From: Pseudomonas sp. MPC6
GTDB lineage: Bacteria; Pseudomonadota; Gammaproteobacteria; Pseudomonadales; Pseudomonadaceae
NCBI RefSeq assembly: GCF_006094435.1
Contig: NZ_CP034783.1
Coordinates: 275,001 to 339,000 of the forward strand
Reading direction: 5' to 3'
Length of the DNA stretch: 64,000 nucleotides
In this document: piece after piece, positions 49,738-57,567 of the stretch
Layout of the letters: each line of letters begins with the position of its first letter
How positions within the stretch are numbered: the stretch's first letter is position 1
Translations under genes and position numbers: made by a program
The notes under the pieces: model-generated
What the model saw: the letters and a program-made list of their open reading frames with translations, nothing else
Database searches by the model: none
Told to the model about the DNA's origin: nothing

Positions 49738-50258
49738 AAATCATCACAACCCGGCAGCGGCCAGTACTGTTCGTGGTCGATACCATGTTCACCGTCCTGG
49801 CCTGGGCCGGATTCCTGTACCTATTGTTCCTGGGTATCTGGCCATTGATCGTCAGCCACGACGGTCCGCGGATTGGCGCTTCGGCGTACGACGCCCTCGG
49901 CACCCTGCAGATTTATTTGTGGGTGGCGGTGTTCAACGCAGTGGTACTGATCGGTTGGGCACGTTATCAACAACGTAAAAGCAAAAGTTACGCCCAGCGT
50001 CGGCTGGCGGCCCCGGTTGTCGACGATCAGGGCTTGAGCAAAACCTTCAAGCTGACCCGTGAAAAGCTGCACAAACTGCGCAGCCCGGGTTCGATGACAA
50101 TTCACAACGACCACGATGGCGATATTTCCCACGTGGTGAGCCACTTCTTCACGATCGACCCCCGGCAGCCGCTCTCCCTGCATCCTCTGGAGAATCCAAA
50201 AGTGGTACGTCGTCCATCCGACGATGACGAAGGCAAAGAGCCGGTGAACCGCGCCTGA
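49734..50258 (+). CDS. pgaD: PgaD, PNAG synthase accessory membrane protein
   Basis: 174-residue small membrane protein with two helices (about 18-42 and 60-82), joined to pgaC by an ATGA overlap. The PgaD pattern shows [19 protein letters not shown] at the N-terminus. The C-terminal tail (about 90-174) is hydrophilic and longer than in E. coli PgaD. With PgaC it forms the polymerase. Confidence 0.93.
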   Translation: MKIITTRQRPVLFVVDTMFTVLAWAGFLYLLFLGIWPLIVSHDGPRIGASAYDALGTLQIYLWVAVFNAVVLIGWARYQQRKSKSYAQRRLAAPVVDDQGLSKTFKLTREKLHKLRSPGSMTIHNDHDGDISHVVSHFFTIDPRQPLSLHPLENPKVVRRPSDDDEGKEPVNRA

Positions 50259-50278
50259 GCCTGACACGTTCGCCCGGT

Positions 50279-50342
50279 TAGGAGCTGCTGCGCGCTGCGA
50301 TCTCAAGATCAAAAATTGAAGATCGCAGCCCGCGGTAGCTCA
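50279..50342. repeat. Inverted repeat, GCTGCGATCTT family
   Basis: GAGCTGCTGCGCGCTGCGAT (50282-50301) and the worn complement ATCGCAGCCCGCGGTAGCTC (50322-50341). Between convergent pgaD and the Rieske-FAD gene; likely shared terminator. Related to 33416-33492. Confidence 0.75.
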
Positions 50343-50363
50343 CCGGTTATGTGAAGCTAATGG

Positions 50364-51893
50364 TCAGCCAACATCCCGAATCAAGCGCCACGCCTCATCC
50401 ACCGGCAGTGGTTGTTTCATCCGCTCAGCGAGCATCGCCATCGCCCGTTCTTCATCGCAGGCGACGGCGGCTGCCACCACCCCGTCCTTGCAGAACAGGC
50501 CGATAAAGGGCGGATGGTCGGGGTCGCCTTTGAATTCGACTTCGTCCCAAGCCTCGGCATGGCCCAGGTAGTCGTAGTTTTTGCCGAAGTGCCAGGTCCA
50601 GAAAAACGGCACGTCGAGGTAGTGCTCGTCGCCGCCGAGCATGTTCGCCGCAGCGATCCGAGCCTGTTGCTGGGCCAGGCGCCAATGCTCGATACGCTGA
50701 GGCTGGCCATTGAGCGGGAAGGTCGCGATATCACCGGCGGCCCAGAGCCCATCGGTCACGCGCATACCGCCGTCGACCGTCAGTGACTGATCTTTTTCCT
50801 TGGGCAAATCGGCAAACGGTCCAGTTGCCGGGCTGACGCCAATGCCGACCAGCACCAGGTCCGCTGGCAAACGTTGACCGTTGTCCAGTTTCACCGCTTC
50901 GACCTGGTCGGTGCCTTCAATCTGCGCGGCTTCGCCATCGGTGTGGAAGACCACGCCGTGGGCCACATGCAGGGCACGAATGGCCTTGCCGACCGCGTCG
51001 CCGAATTGCTTGGCGAAGGGTACGGCGTGGCGAGCCAGAACGGTGACGTCCAGACCGTATTCGCGCAGGGCCGAAGCAGACTCCAGGGCAATGAAACTGT
51101 CGCCGATGATCACCGCTCGCTGGCCAGGTTGCGCAGCGGCCAGAATCCGCTGCGCCTGATCCGTCGAGCGCAGCACGAAGACCTGCGGCAAGTCGGCACC
51201 GGGCAGCGTAAGCGGGTTGGGCGTACCGCCGGTGGCGAGCAGCGCGGCGTCATACGTCAGCGACTGACCGTCAGCCAGTCGCAGGGTTTTATTCACCGCA
51301 TCCAGGCTGGCCACTTCACCCTTTATTCGCTCGATTCGCTGCTCGTGGTAGAAGCTTTCATCGCGCAACGGTGGGACTTCCTCCGGCGGCATTTCACCGG
51401 CGATCACGAATTTGCTCAGCACCGTGCGGTCGTAGCCGGCGTCGGCTTCGCGGTCGATCAGCAGCACGCGGCCGCCAAAGCCTTTTTCGCGCAGCGCCGC
51501 CGCAGCCGCCGTTCCCGCGGCACCGGCACCGATGATCACGAACGTGCGCTCATCGTCAGCCGGCGGTGTGCTGCCAGCCGACAGGGGCCGGTCGTCGACC
51601 CAAACCTCGTCGTCGCGCAGTTCTAGCGGGTAGCGCTTGAGGCTGTCGAGGGACGGCGGTTCACAGAGCGCACCGTCTTCGATCCGGTACGCGGCCTTGT
51701 GCCAAGGGCAGATCAGCCGCCCGTGACACAGCGCGCCCTCGGCCAGCGGCGCCCCGGCGTGGGGACATTCACCCTGATAGGCGCGCAATTGATCGCCGAC
51801 TCGCAGCAGGACAATTTTAGTGTCCGCGATCCGGACTTCCAGGCCACGGTTCTCGGGCACATCGGCGAAACGGGCGACGCGGTGCAGGGCCAT
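50364..51893 (-). CDS. Rieske-domain FAD-dependent pyridine nucleotide oxidoreductase
   Basis: 509-residue fusion. Residues about 1-105 are a Rieske [2Fe-2S] domain with CPHAG (near 42) and CPWHKAAY (near 62). Residues about 115-415 are an FAD/NAD(P)H reductase with IIGAGAAGTAAA (near 120), VIIGDSFIALESASALREYG (near 262), and GLWAAGDIATFP (near 387). A C-terminal reductase domain follows. It resembles AIF-type/ferredoxin reductases feeding oxygenases, but no oxygenase gene adjoins. AGGAGAG precedes ATG 51893. Confidence 0.9.
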   Translation of the reverse strand: MALHRVARFADVPENRGLEVRIADTKIVLLRVGDQLRAYQGECPHAGAPLAEGALCHGRLICPWHKAAYRIEDGALCEPPSLDSLKRYPLELRDDEVWVDDRPLSAGSTPPADDERTFVIIGAGAAGTAAAAALREKGFGGRVLLIDREADAGYDRTVLSKFVIAGEMPPEEVPPLRDESFYHEQRIERIKGEVASLDAVNKTLRLADGQSLTYDAALLATGGTPNPLTLPGADLPQVFVLRSTDQAQRILAAAQPGQRAVIIGDSFIALESASALREYGLDVTVLARHAVPFAKQFGDAVGKAIRALHVAHGVVFHTDGEAAQIEGTDQVEAVKLDNGQRLPADLVLVGIGVSPATGPFADLPKEKDQSLTVDGGMRVTDGLWAAGDIATFPLNGQPQRIEHWRLAQQQARIAAANMLGGDEHYLDVPFFWTWHFGKNYDYLGHAEAWDEVEFKGDPDHPPFIGLFCKDGVVAAAVACDEERAMAMLAERMKQPLPVDEAWRLIRDVG

Positions 51894-52032
51894 GATCGCT
51901 CTCCTGACGGACGTTTCAATTAAGAGTCCGGGGTTTCTTCCGAGGTTCAGCCAATTCCCGCTGCCAAGGCACCAACGGTCCGGCTATAGTTTGCACGCCG
52001 ACCATGGCCCCACCCGCACAAGGTGCTCCGGT

Positions 52033-52593
52033 ATGACCCGATCGACCTCCCTGAACCCTTGGCTGGCGGCCGTTGCAGTCGCCCTTTGCGTGCAGTTTCC
52101 GGCGCAGGCCCAGGAGCGCTTCACCCTCAGCATCCCCGGTGTCTCGGACAATCGCCTGTTCACCTCGGCAGCCGCCAGCGATGCGGCCGGTTGTGGCGGC
52201 AAGAACCAGTCCCCGGCCCTGAGCTGGAACGCCGGCCCCCCGGGCACCTTGAGCTACGCCATCGTGATGCACGACCCGGACGGCCAGAAAGGCCTGGGCG
52301 TCGACCACTGGATTCATTATGGCATCAAGGCTGCGACCCACCAGATCCCGGCCGGTGTCGGCGCCAAATCCGCCCTCGAAGGCGTGGGCGGCAGCAACAG
52401 CAAAGGTACCACCGGCTACGTGGGACCCTGCCCACCGGTCGGTGACAGCTCCCATCACTACATCATCCAGCTCTACGCCCTGGACCTGGCACCAGACGCC
52501 TTGCCCGCCGGCCTGAGCCGCGCGCAGCTGATGGAAAAAATCAAAGGCCATGTGTTGAAAAACAGCAGCGTGGTGCGGCGTTATCACCGCTGA
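52033..52593 (+). CDS. YbhB/YbcL (PEBP/Raf kinase inhibitor-like) family protein, secreted
   Basis: 186-residue PEBP-fold protein with a signal peptide (about 1-28, WLAAVAVALCVQFPAQA). Family motifs are NQSPALSWNAGPPGT (near 60), MHDPDGQKGLGVDHWIHYGI (split near 75-95), and YVGPCPPVGDSSHHY (near 133). The GPCPP-G-H binding-site pattern is intact. Likely periplasmic; ligand unknown. Start ATG 52033 has GGTG-type weak SD. Confidence 0.9.
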   Translation: MTRSTSLNPWLAAVAVALCVQFPAQAQERFTLSIPGVSDNRLFTSAAASDAAGCGGKNQSPALSWNAGPPGTLSYAIVMHDPDGQKGLGVDHWIHYGIKAATHQIPAGVGAKSALEGVGGSNSKGTTGYVGPCPPVGDSSHHYIIQLYALDLAPDALPAGLSRAQLMEKIKGHVLKNSSVVRRYHR

Positions 52594-52604
52594 AGTTTTT
52601 TTAT

Positions 52605-52620
52605 TTCGGGTTAACCCGAA
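52605..52620. promoter_or_regulatory. Perfect 16-bp palindrome TTCGGGTTAACCCGAA
   Basis: Lies 12 bases after the PEBP-like gene and 60 before the VWA gene. On the plus strand it follows a T run, so it is a poor terminator for the upstream gene in that direction; it could be an operator or a hairpin. Confidence 0.55.
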
Positions 52621-52680
52621 CCGGTCGGGCTGCCCGTCTCAGAGGATGAATGGATCAATTTCCTCCTGAGGTCAGCCCCC

Positions 52681-54387
52681 ATGTCCCTCCCTCTGCATTT
52701 CCTCCGCCCGGCCGCCCAGGGTTTCACGGTCGGGTTGCTCCTGGCCATGGCCGGTTGCGGCGTTTCGTCCAAGCCTGAGTCCGCCTCGGTCTCGCCGCCG
52801 GCTCAAGGTGCGCTCAAAACAGAGGCGCCGGTACATACCGAGGCGGTCATGGCGGACGCCACGATGGCCAAGCGCAGCGTGCGACCGGCACCGATGGCGG
52901 GTTATGCGCCGATGCCTGAATCGGCTCCGGCAGGTTATCGGGACGAGCAGCATGAACAGTATCAAGCGCTGGCCGACAACCCGATTCATAGCGTGACCGA
53001 ATCGCCGGTATCGACCTTCAGCGCCGACGTCGACACCGGTGCTTATGCCAACGTCCGCCGCTTGCTGAATCAAGGGCGCTTGCCGCCCGAAGGCGCGGTG
53101 CGCCTGGAGGAGATGGTCAATTACTTTCCCTACGATTACGCATTGCCCACCGACGGCTCGCCCTTCGGTGTGACCACTGAGCTGGCGCCGTCACCGTGGA
53201 ACCCGCATACCCGATTGCTGCGCATCGGCATCAAAGCCTCGGACCGCGCAGTGGCCGAACTGGCGCCGGCAAACCTGGTGTTTCTGGTGGACGTGTCCGG
53301 CTCGATGGACCGCCGCGAAGGTTTGCCGCTGGTCAAAAGCACCCTGAAACTGCTGGTCGATCAGTTGCGCGAGCAGGATCGGGTGTCATTGGTGGTTTAC
53401 GCCGGCGATTCGCGCGTGGTCCTGGAACCGACTTCCGGACGGGAAAAAGCGAAAATTCGTACAGCCATCGATCAATTGACCGCAGGCGGCTCCACCGCCG
53501 GGGCGTCGGGGATCGAGCTGGCTTATCAAATGGCACAACAGGCGTTTATTCCCAAGGGCATCAACCGCATCCTGTTGGCCACCGACGGCGACTTCAACGT
53601 CGGCATCAGCGACTTCGACAGCCTCAAGCAAATGGCTGTGGAAAAGCGCAAGACTGGCGTGTCCCTGACCACCCTGGGTTTTGGTGTGGATAACTACAAT
53701 GAACACCTGATGGAGCAACTGGCCGATGCCGGCGATGGCAACTACGCCTACATCGACAACCTGCGCGAGGCGCGCAAGGTGCTGGTGGATCAGCTCGGTT
53801 CGACCCTCGCCGTCGTGGCGAAGAACGTGAAGCTGCAAGTGGAGTTCAACCCGGCGCAGGTCAGTGAGTATCGGTTGTTGGGGTATGAGAATCGGGCGCT
53901 GAAGCGTGAGGATTTCAGCAATGACAAAGTCGATGCGGGTGAAATCGGTGCAGGCCATACCGTGACGGCGTTGTATGAAATTGTGCCCAAGGGGGAGAAG
54001 GGCTGGTTGGAGCCATTGCGGTATGGCAAATCCACAGCCGATGTTTCCGTGAATACCGGGGAATTGGCGATGTTGCGAGTTCGCTATCAGTTGCCAGAGG
54101 GTGGGAATAGTCGCCTGATCGAACACCCGATCGTTAACGACCTGGCCGGCAAAGCCAGCGATGACCTGCGCTTTGCAGCGGCAGTGGCAGCGTTCTCCCA
54201 ACAGCTCAAGGACGGACGCTACACCGGCGAGTTCAGCCTCAAAGACACCGAAGCACTGGCTCGTGGCGCCCGAGGCGATGATCGCTTCGGCGTGCGCAGC
54301 GAGTTCGTGCAATTGGTGGAACTGGCGCAGAGCTTGCGCAGCACCACGGCGTCGAATCCAACTGCCACTGAACGACGGATTGAATAG
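52681..54387 (+). CDS. von Willebrand factor A domain lipoprotein (YfbK-like)
   Basis: 568 residues. A lipoprotein signal ends at LAMAGC (near 24). A linker of low complexity (about 28-90) and a YfbK N-terminal domain (FSADVDTGAYANVRRLLNQG near 114) precede the VWA domain (about 195-380), whose MIDAS begins LVDVSGSMDRR (near 202), followed by a DUF3520 C-terminal domain. The MIDAS D-x-S-x-S is complete. Cell-envelope role unknown. Its stop overlaps the sigma factor start (TAGTG), so the three genes form one operon. Confidence 0.9.
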   Translation: MSLPLHFLRPAAQGFTVGLLLAMAGCGVSSKPESASVSPPAQGALKTEAPVHTEAVMADATMAKRSVRPAPMAGYAPMPESAPAGYRDEQHEQYQALADNPIHSVTESPVSTFSADVDTGAYANVRRLLNQGRLPPEGAVRLEEMVNYFPYDYALPTDGSPFGVTTELAPSPWNPHTRLLRIGIKASDRAVAELAPANLVFLVDVSGSMDRREGLPLVKSTLKLLVDQLREQDRVSLVVYAGDSRVVLEPTSGREKAKIRTAIDQLTAGGSTAGASGIELAYQMAQQAFIPKGINRILLATDGDFNVGISDFDSLKQMAVEKRKTGVSLTTLGFGVDNYNEHLMEQLADAGDGNYAYIDNLREARKVLVDQLGSTLAVVAKNVKLQVEFNPAQVSEYRLLGYENRALKREDFSNDKVDAGEIGAGHTVTALYEIVPKGEKGWLEPLRYGKSTADVSVNTGELAMLRVRYQLPEGGNSRLIEHPIVNDLAGKASDDLRFAAAVAAFSQQLKDGRYTGEFSLKDTEALARGARGDDRFGVRSEFVQLVELAQSLRSTTASNPTATERRIE

Positions 54388-54998
54388 TGAGCCGATTGAA
54401 GGGGTTCATCAGCCAGCTGTTTGCGCCCGCAAACAGCACCGAGGCCAGCAGCGACGAATCGCTGCTGGCCCGTTACCGCGAGGGCGACGGCGCGGCGTTC
54501 GAGATTTTGTACGCGCGCCATCGTCAGGGGTTGTACAGGTTTCTGCTAGGGTTGAGCGGCAGGGCTGAACTCGCCGAGGAGGTCTATCAGGAAACCTGGC
54601 TGAGCTTGATCCGCAGTGGTAGTCAGCTACAAGGTCGGGCGACTTTTCGTACCTGGCTCTACCAGATTGCCCGCAATCGTCTGATCGATCACTGGCGCAA
54701 GAACGGAGTTCATCAACCGCTGCACGACAGCTACGACGAACAGGCCCATGCCCTGGCCGACGAGGCAGCCGATCCTGAACAACTGCTGAGCCTGAGCCGC
54801 GACTCACAGCGCCTTGAAGCCGCCCTGCAAACCTTGCCCGCCGACCAGCGCGAAGTGTTCCTGCTGCGCGCCTACAGCGATCTCGATTTGCCGCAGATCG
54901 CCACCCTCACCGAAACACCGCTGGAAACCGTCAAGAGCCGCTTGCGCTACGCCCAGCAAAAACTGCGTCGGCTGCTGGCCGAGGAGGTACTGACATGA
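54387..54998 (+). CDS. ECF-type RNA polymerase sigma factor
   Basis: 203-residue sigma-70 family factor with only regions 2 and 4. Region 2 shows AFEILYARHRQGLYRFLLGL (near 32) and ATFRTWLYQIARNRLIDHWR (near 87). Region 4 shows LPADQREVFLLRAYSDLDLP (near 150) and TETPLETVKSRLRYAQQKLR. Start GTG 54387. It overlaps the downstream membrane protein gene by four bases, the usual place for an anti-sigma factor. Confidence 0.93.
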   Translation: MSRLKGFISQLFAPANSTEASSDESLLARYREGDGAAFEILYARHRQGLYRFLLGLSGRAELAEEVYQETWLSLIRSGSQLQGRATFRTWLYQIARNRLIDHWRKNGVHQPLHDSYDEQAHALADEAADPEQLLSLSRDSQRLEAALQTLPADQREVFLLRAYSDLDLPQIATLTETPLETVKSRLRYAQQKLRRLLAEEVLT

Positions 54999-55624
54999 CT
55001 GACGCCCGCAAGACACCGAAAGACGAAGTACTCCAGCACTATCGTGAACACGGGGCTGGTGAACCACCGGCACATCTCGACGCCTTTATCCTGGCCACTG
55101 CACACCGGGAAGTGCCCGTGCCGAAGCCGAGCCTGTGGCAACGCTGGGTCCAGGCCTGCCAGAAGCCTCGTTGGCAAGTCGCATTTGCCAGCCTGATCGG
55201 CGTGGCCCTGATGCTTGCTTTGGTGCAGCGCACGCCAGAACAGACGCCGAGCTACGACTTCGCCCCAGCGCCAAAAATATCCGCGCCGGTCGCCAAAAAA
55301 GAAGCCGCACAAGCACCACCGTCGGCTGCACGCTCTCTTGCTGCCCCGGCCGGCGCTATGTCCGCCCCTGCACCTGCTGCGCCCATGGCCGATTACGCTG
55401 CTCCCGCGCAAAGCGAATCGATCAACGCTGAAATGGTCGACGAAGCGACGGTCAGCAAGCGTGTTGCAGCGCCGGTGAAAACACTGGACGAACAGTTGCA
55501 TGAAGTTCTTCGCTTGCAAAGTGCCGGTCAGACCAAAGCCGCCGACGACTTGATGGCCCAGCTGCACAAACGCTTTCCCAAGGAGAACCTCACGGCCCGA
55601 CTGAAGGCATTGAAGACAAACTGA
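54995..55624 (+). CDS. Single-pass membrane protein, probable anti-sigma factor
   Basis: 209 residues. A cytoplasmic N-terminus of about 55 residues precedes one membrane helix (about 60-80, FASLIGVALMLALV), an Ala/Pro-rich periplasmic linker (about 90-150) and a helical C-terminus (LDEQLHEVLRLQSAGQTKAA). No zinc-binding HxxxCxxC motif of ZAS anti-sigma factors is seen. The assignment rests on topology and the ATGA overlap with the sigma gene. Confidence 0.7.
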   Translation: MTDARKTPKDEVLQHYREHGAGEPPAHLDAFILATAHREVPVPKPSLWQRWVQACQKPRWQVAFASLIGVALMLALVQRTPEQTPSYDFAPAPKISAPVAKKEAAQAPPSAARSLAAPAGAMSAPAPAAPMADYAAPAQSESINAEMVDEATVSKRVAAPVKTLDEQLHEVLRLQSAGQTKAADDLMAQLHKRFPKENLTARLKALKTN

Positions 55625-55705
55625 GGAGAAAGAACGGTCGCCAATTTGGCATCGCCACCCGAAAGCGCGCACTATCGGCCCATAGCCGATGCGTTGGAGG
55701 ATGCC

Positions 55706-55915
55706 GTGGCAAAAAAAATCGACCGCATCGCCCAAATGCTCAATTGCCCGGTCAAGGGTGAGGAACTGCGGCGAGCAGTGACTGAGAGTCGTAAGGAGTT
55801 TCTGCTGGCGAAGCAGGCAGAGGAAGCGCTTGAGGAAGACGTCCTTGATGATGAATTGATCGAGGACGGAGACGACGATGATGAATACGACGAGTTCGAC
55901 TGGACGACCGAATGA
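55706..55915 (+). CDS. Small acidic hypothetical protein
   Basis: 69 residues from GTG 55706, which has GGAGG five bases upstream; a TTG at 55646 would add 20 residues without a good ribosome binding site. Basic helical N-terminus (AKKIDRIAQMLNCP, then RRAVTESRKEFLLAKQ) and a very acidic C-terminus rich in Asp and Glu. Family not recognised. It follows the anti-sigma-like gene by 81 bases and may be in the same transcript. Confidence 0.6.
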   Translation: MAKKIDRIAQMLNCPVKGEELRRAVTESRKEFLLAKQAEEALEEDVLDDELIEDGDDDDEYDEFDWTTE

Positions 55916-55963
55916 AAGAACGCCCTAGCGGCAAACGCCAACTGTCAGGTGGAGCGCTGCGCC

Positions 55964-55990
55964 TTGTAGGAGCAAGCTTGCTCGCGATGG
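55964..55990. repeat. REP copy with a worn partner
   Basis: TGTAGGAGCAAGCTTGCTCG with a degenerate inverted copy (CATCGCAACACCGCCAGGAG) near 56043. The stretch 55916-56200 otherwise holds no gene that I can support. Confidence 0.75.
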
Positions 55991-56200
55991 ACGTTAACGC
56001 TAACGCGTTCTTTCTGAATAAACGCATCGCCCTTGAGTCCATCATCGCAACACCGCCAGGAGCAAGCTGCCGAAACGGTGTTCGCAGAGCTTTACGCACT
56101 CCTTAATGGCATTGAAGCGAAGCAACGCAGCACTTAGCTACTCCTTCAAATTGCAGCTCCCAACAAAAACAGGACCTGCAATTTCAATGGTGGGCTACCG

Positions 56201-56493
56201 TTATTCTGCGGCTTGTTCCTTCCGCAACGCTGGTCCTTGCGTCAGCACTTTCCCCACATCATCAACCAGCGCCTTACTCAGCGCCGTCAAATAACGCGCA
56301 GCCCAGGTGTAACGATCGCTTTCCCTGTCGTAGGCAGCGTCTTTGGACGTGCTTTGGCGAGGAACAGAAAATCGGAAGCCATGCCTAACGCATCGCCGAG
56401 AGGCACACCGCGAGTGACGTGGAACACCGCCTGATCCGAGCAGTAGATGGCAGGCGTTAAGCCGATGGTTTTCAGCTCTGATGGGTCGATCAT
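56201..56493 (-). pseudogene. DUF3077 domain gene, frameshifted
   Basis: The N-terminal 50 or so residues (LKTIGLTPAIYCSDQAVFHV, then GVPLGDALGMASDFLFLAKA) read in one frame and stop early. The rest (SKDAAYDRESDRYTWAARYL, then TALSKALVDDVGKVL) continues in the next frame to the stop at 56201. The join is at about 56345-56352; loss of one base there explains it, because 293 nt plus one gives 98 codons, the normal DUF3077 size. Start ATG 56493 overlaps the 31-codon ORF upstream. DUF3077 function is unknown. A sequencing error is the alternative explanation. Confidence 0.8.
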
Positions 56494-56585
56494 ATGCCAC
56501 CTCCATTGACGGAGGTGCGGTGGGATTGCGATTCAAGATCGCGTTGAAGGGCAAAACGAATTTCGGACGGATTTTTGTTGCGCAT
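56490..56585 (-). CDS. 31-residue leader-like protein coupled to the DUF3077 gene
   Basis: ATG CGC AAC AAA ... ends in TGA four bases into the DUF3077 start (ATGA overlap). AAGGAG lies 7 bases before its ATG. The peptide begins MRNKNPSEIRFALQRDLE and has no recognised domain. The ribosome binding site lies just after the target region proposed for the C4-like RNA, so translation of this ORF may be the controlled step for both genes. Small size keeps confidence moderate. Confidence 0.6.
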   Translation of the reverse strand: MRNKNPSEIRFALQRDLESQSHRTSVNGGGI

Positions 56586-56607
56586 GGTCTAGCTCCTTGA
56601 CGAGGAA

Positions 56608-56713
56608 CTGCCACTTTTTCGTTACCAAGCGAATGGATGGCAGCTGTGCGCAGGTTGGTAAACCGGGAGTCAAGGAATCCGGCACGCCCGAAGACGTCCC
56701 ACGCACAGCGGCC
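56608..56713 (-). ncRNA. C4-type antisense RNA candidate and its target sites
   Basis: On the minus strand a 12-position outer stem (GGCCGCTGTGCG at 56713-56702 with CGCACAGCTGCC at 56650-56639, one mismatch) encloses two hairpins: ACGTC-TTCG-GGCGT (56697-56684) and CCGG...CCGG (56682-56663). The linker TTACCAA (56661-56655) is complementary to TTGGTAA (56628-56622), and CTGCCAT (56643-56637) to GTGGCAG (56614-56608) just downstream. This core plus two short complementary target sites before a coupled ORF is the layout of phage C4 antisense RNA. Name by structure recall, not by a covariance search. Confidence 0.6.
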
Positions 56714-57094
56714 ATAACTCAAAACTGCGGGCATAAAAAAACGCCTGCAAATCTGATGGGGGCGCTGTTGCGCTCAACTCTCGGGTTACCAAGCCCGGTC
56801 GCTGAATTGGCAGCGACGGCGGAAGGGTATCGTGCAGGTCGATCGTGCAACTTCGGATGTTGGGCGAGTGGTGACGGCGATTGTCAGAGTGCCAAATGGT
56901 CGGGGACTACCAAAGAAACCACCCAAGAAATACCCAGAAAATAACCAAGAACTACCCAAGTATCGAGCCTTCGGAGCGGGGGGCGATACCGAAGCTACTG
57001 CCGCATACCTGGAAACCGGTTCGCGAGGTGTGATACTCGTTCGGTTTGACCGAACTACTGAATTTTTCAGGGATCCGCCCCGAAACGCCACCCA
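56714..57094. other. Leader/spacer between tRNA-Arg and the C4-like RNA
   Basis: About 380 bp. Open frames exist on both strands (for example plus strand 56832-57122) but neither has a ribosome binding site and they overlap each other. A further TTGGTAA on the minus strand (56792-56786) repeats the C4 target motif, and A7 in the hairpin GCGGGC...GCCTGC (56727-56748) looks like a terminator remnant. Probably untranslated leader. Confidence 0.5.
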
Positions 57095-57127
57095 CAAAAA
57101 AGCCCCAGACCCTAAGATCTGAGGCTT
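57095..57127 (-). terminator. Intrinsic terminator of the tRNA-Arg gene
   Basis: On the minus strand AGCCTCAGA (57126-57118) pairs with TCTGGGGCT (57109-57101, one G/U or mismatch), followed by TTTTTT. Confidence 0.85.
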
Positions 57128-57142
57128 TCTCGTTCCTACTTA

Positions 57143-57219
57143 TGGTGCACCAGGCGGGATTCGAACCCACGACCACTGCCTTCGGAGGGCAGTACTCTAT
57201 CCAGCTGAGCTACTGGTGC
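57143..57219 (-). tRNA. tRNA-Arg (anticodon CCG)
   Basis: 77-nt cloverleaf with encoded CCA. Acceptor GCACCAG/CTGGTGC, D-arm GCTCAGCTGGATAGAGT, anticodon arm CTGCC-CTCCGAA-GGCAG with anticodon CCG, and T-arm with GGTTCGAATCC. Terminator follows. Confidence 0.97.
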
Positions 57220-57567
57220 AATGCGGGCGCCATGATACTCATAAGCGATGCGGGCGTCCATGCTGCTGAATCGCCTGTGTTTTCGGGCCTGTAACGACCC
57301 TTTACTACGCTGATCAGAAAAAACCCGCAAATGCGCCGTTTTCGTTCTTTTTTTCGAACAGGCTATTGTCCTTTACCCCCTTTGATCCTAGGATTCGTTT
57401 GAGATTTCAAACGCTCTTGTCTGGGTGCTGAACCGCACGAGTCCAATCCGTGCGCTATTTATGTGCTTCAGCCCGGTGAATGATTTCCCTGACGGCAGCC
57501 TTCGAGGCGCCTTTCTACAATCATAATTCGCTCCGCGCTGGTCGCGGTGCTGTTAAGGAAAGCCGAC
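57220..57567. other. Intergenic region between tRNA-Arg and gabD
   Basis: 348 bp holding the divergent promoters of tRNA-Arg (minus) and gabD (plus). Apart from the dyad at 57396-57413 I see nothing gene-like. Confidence 0.6.
57396..57413. promoter_or_regulatory. Inverted repeat CGTTTGA-GATT-TCAAACG upstream of gabD
   Basis: Perfect 7-bp arms with a 4-bp spacer, 155 bases before the gabD start. Possible operator for a regulator of gabDT; no regulator gene lies beside it. Confidence 0.45.

Noticed and set aside
52618-52641. ECF-type promoter GAACC ... GTCTCA before the VWA gene, recognised by the sigma factor of the same operon
   Set aside because: The spacer is about three bases too short for known ECF promoters and the -35 overlaps the palindrome; not reported as a feature.
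56786-57122. Small proteins on either strand between tRNA-Arg and the C4-like RNA
   Set aside because: Overlapping frames on both strands, no ribosome binding site; more likely leader RNA.
56201-57219. Genomic island integrated at tRNA-Arg
   Set aside because: The tRNA is intact, but I found no integrase gene and no repeat of the tRNA 3' end within the window.
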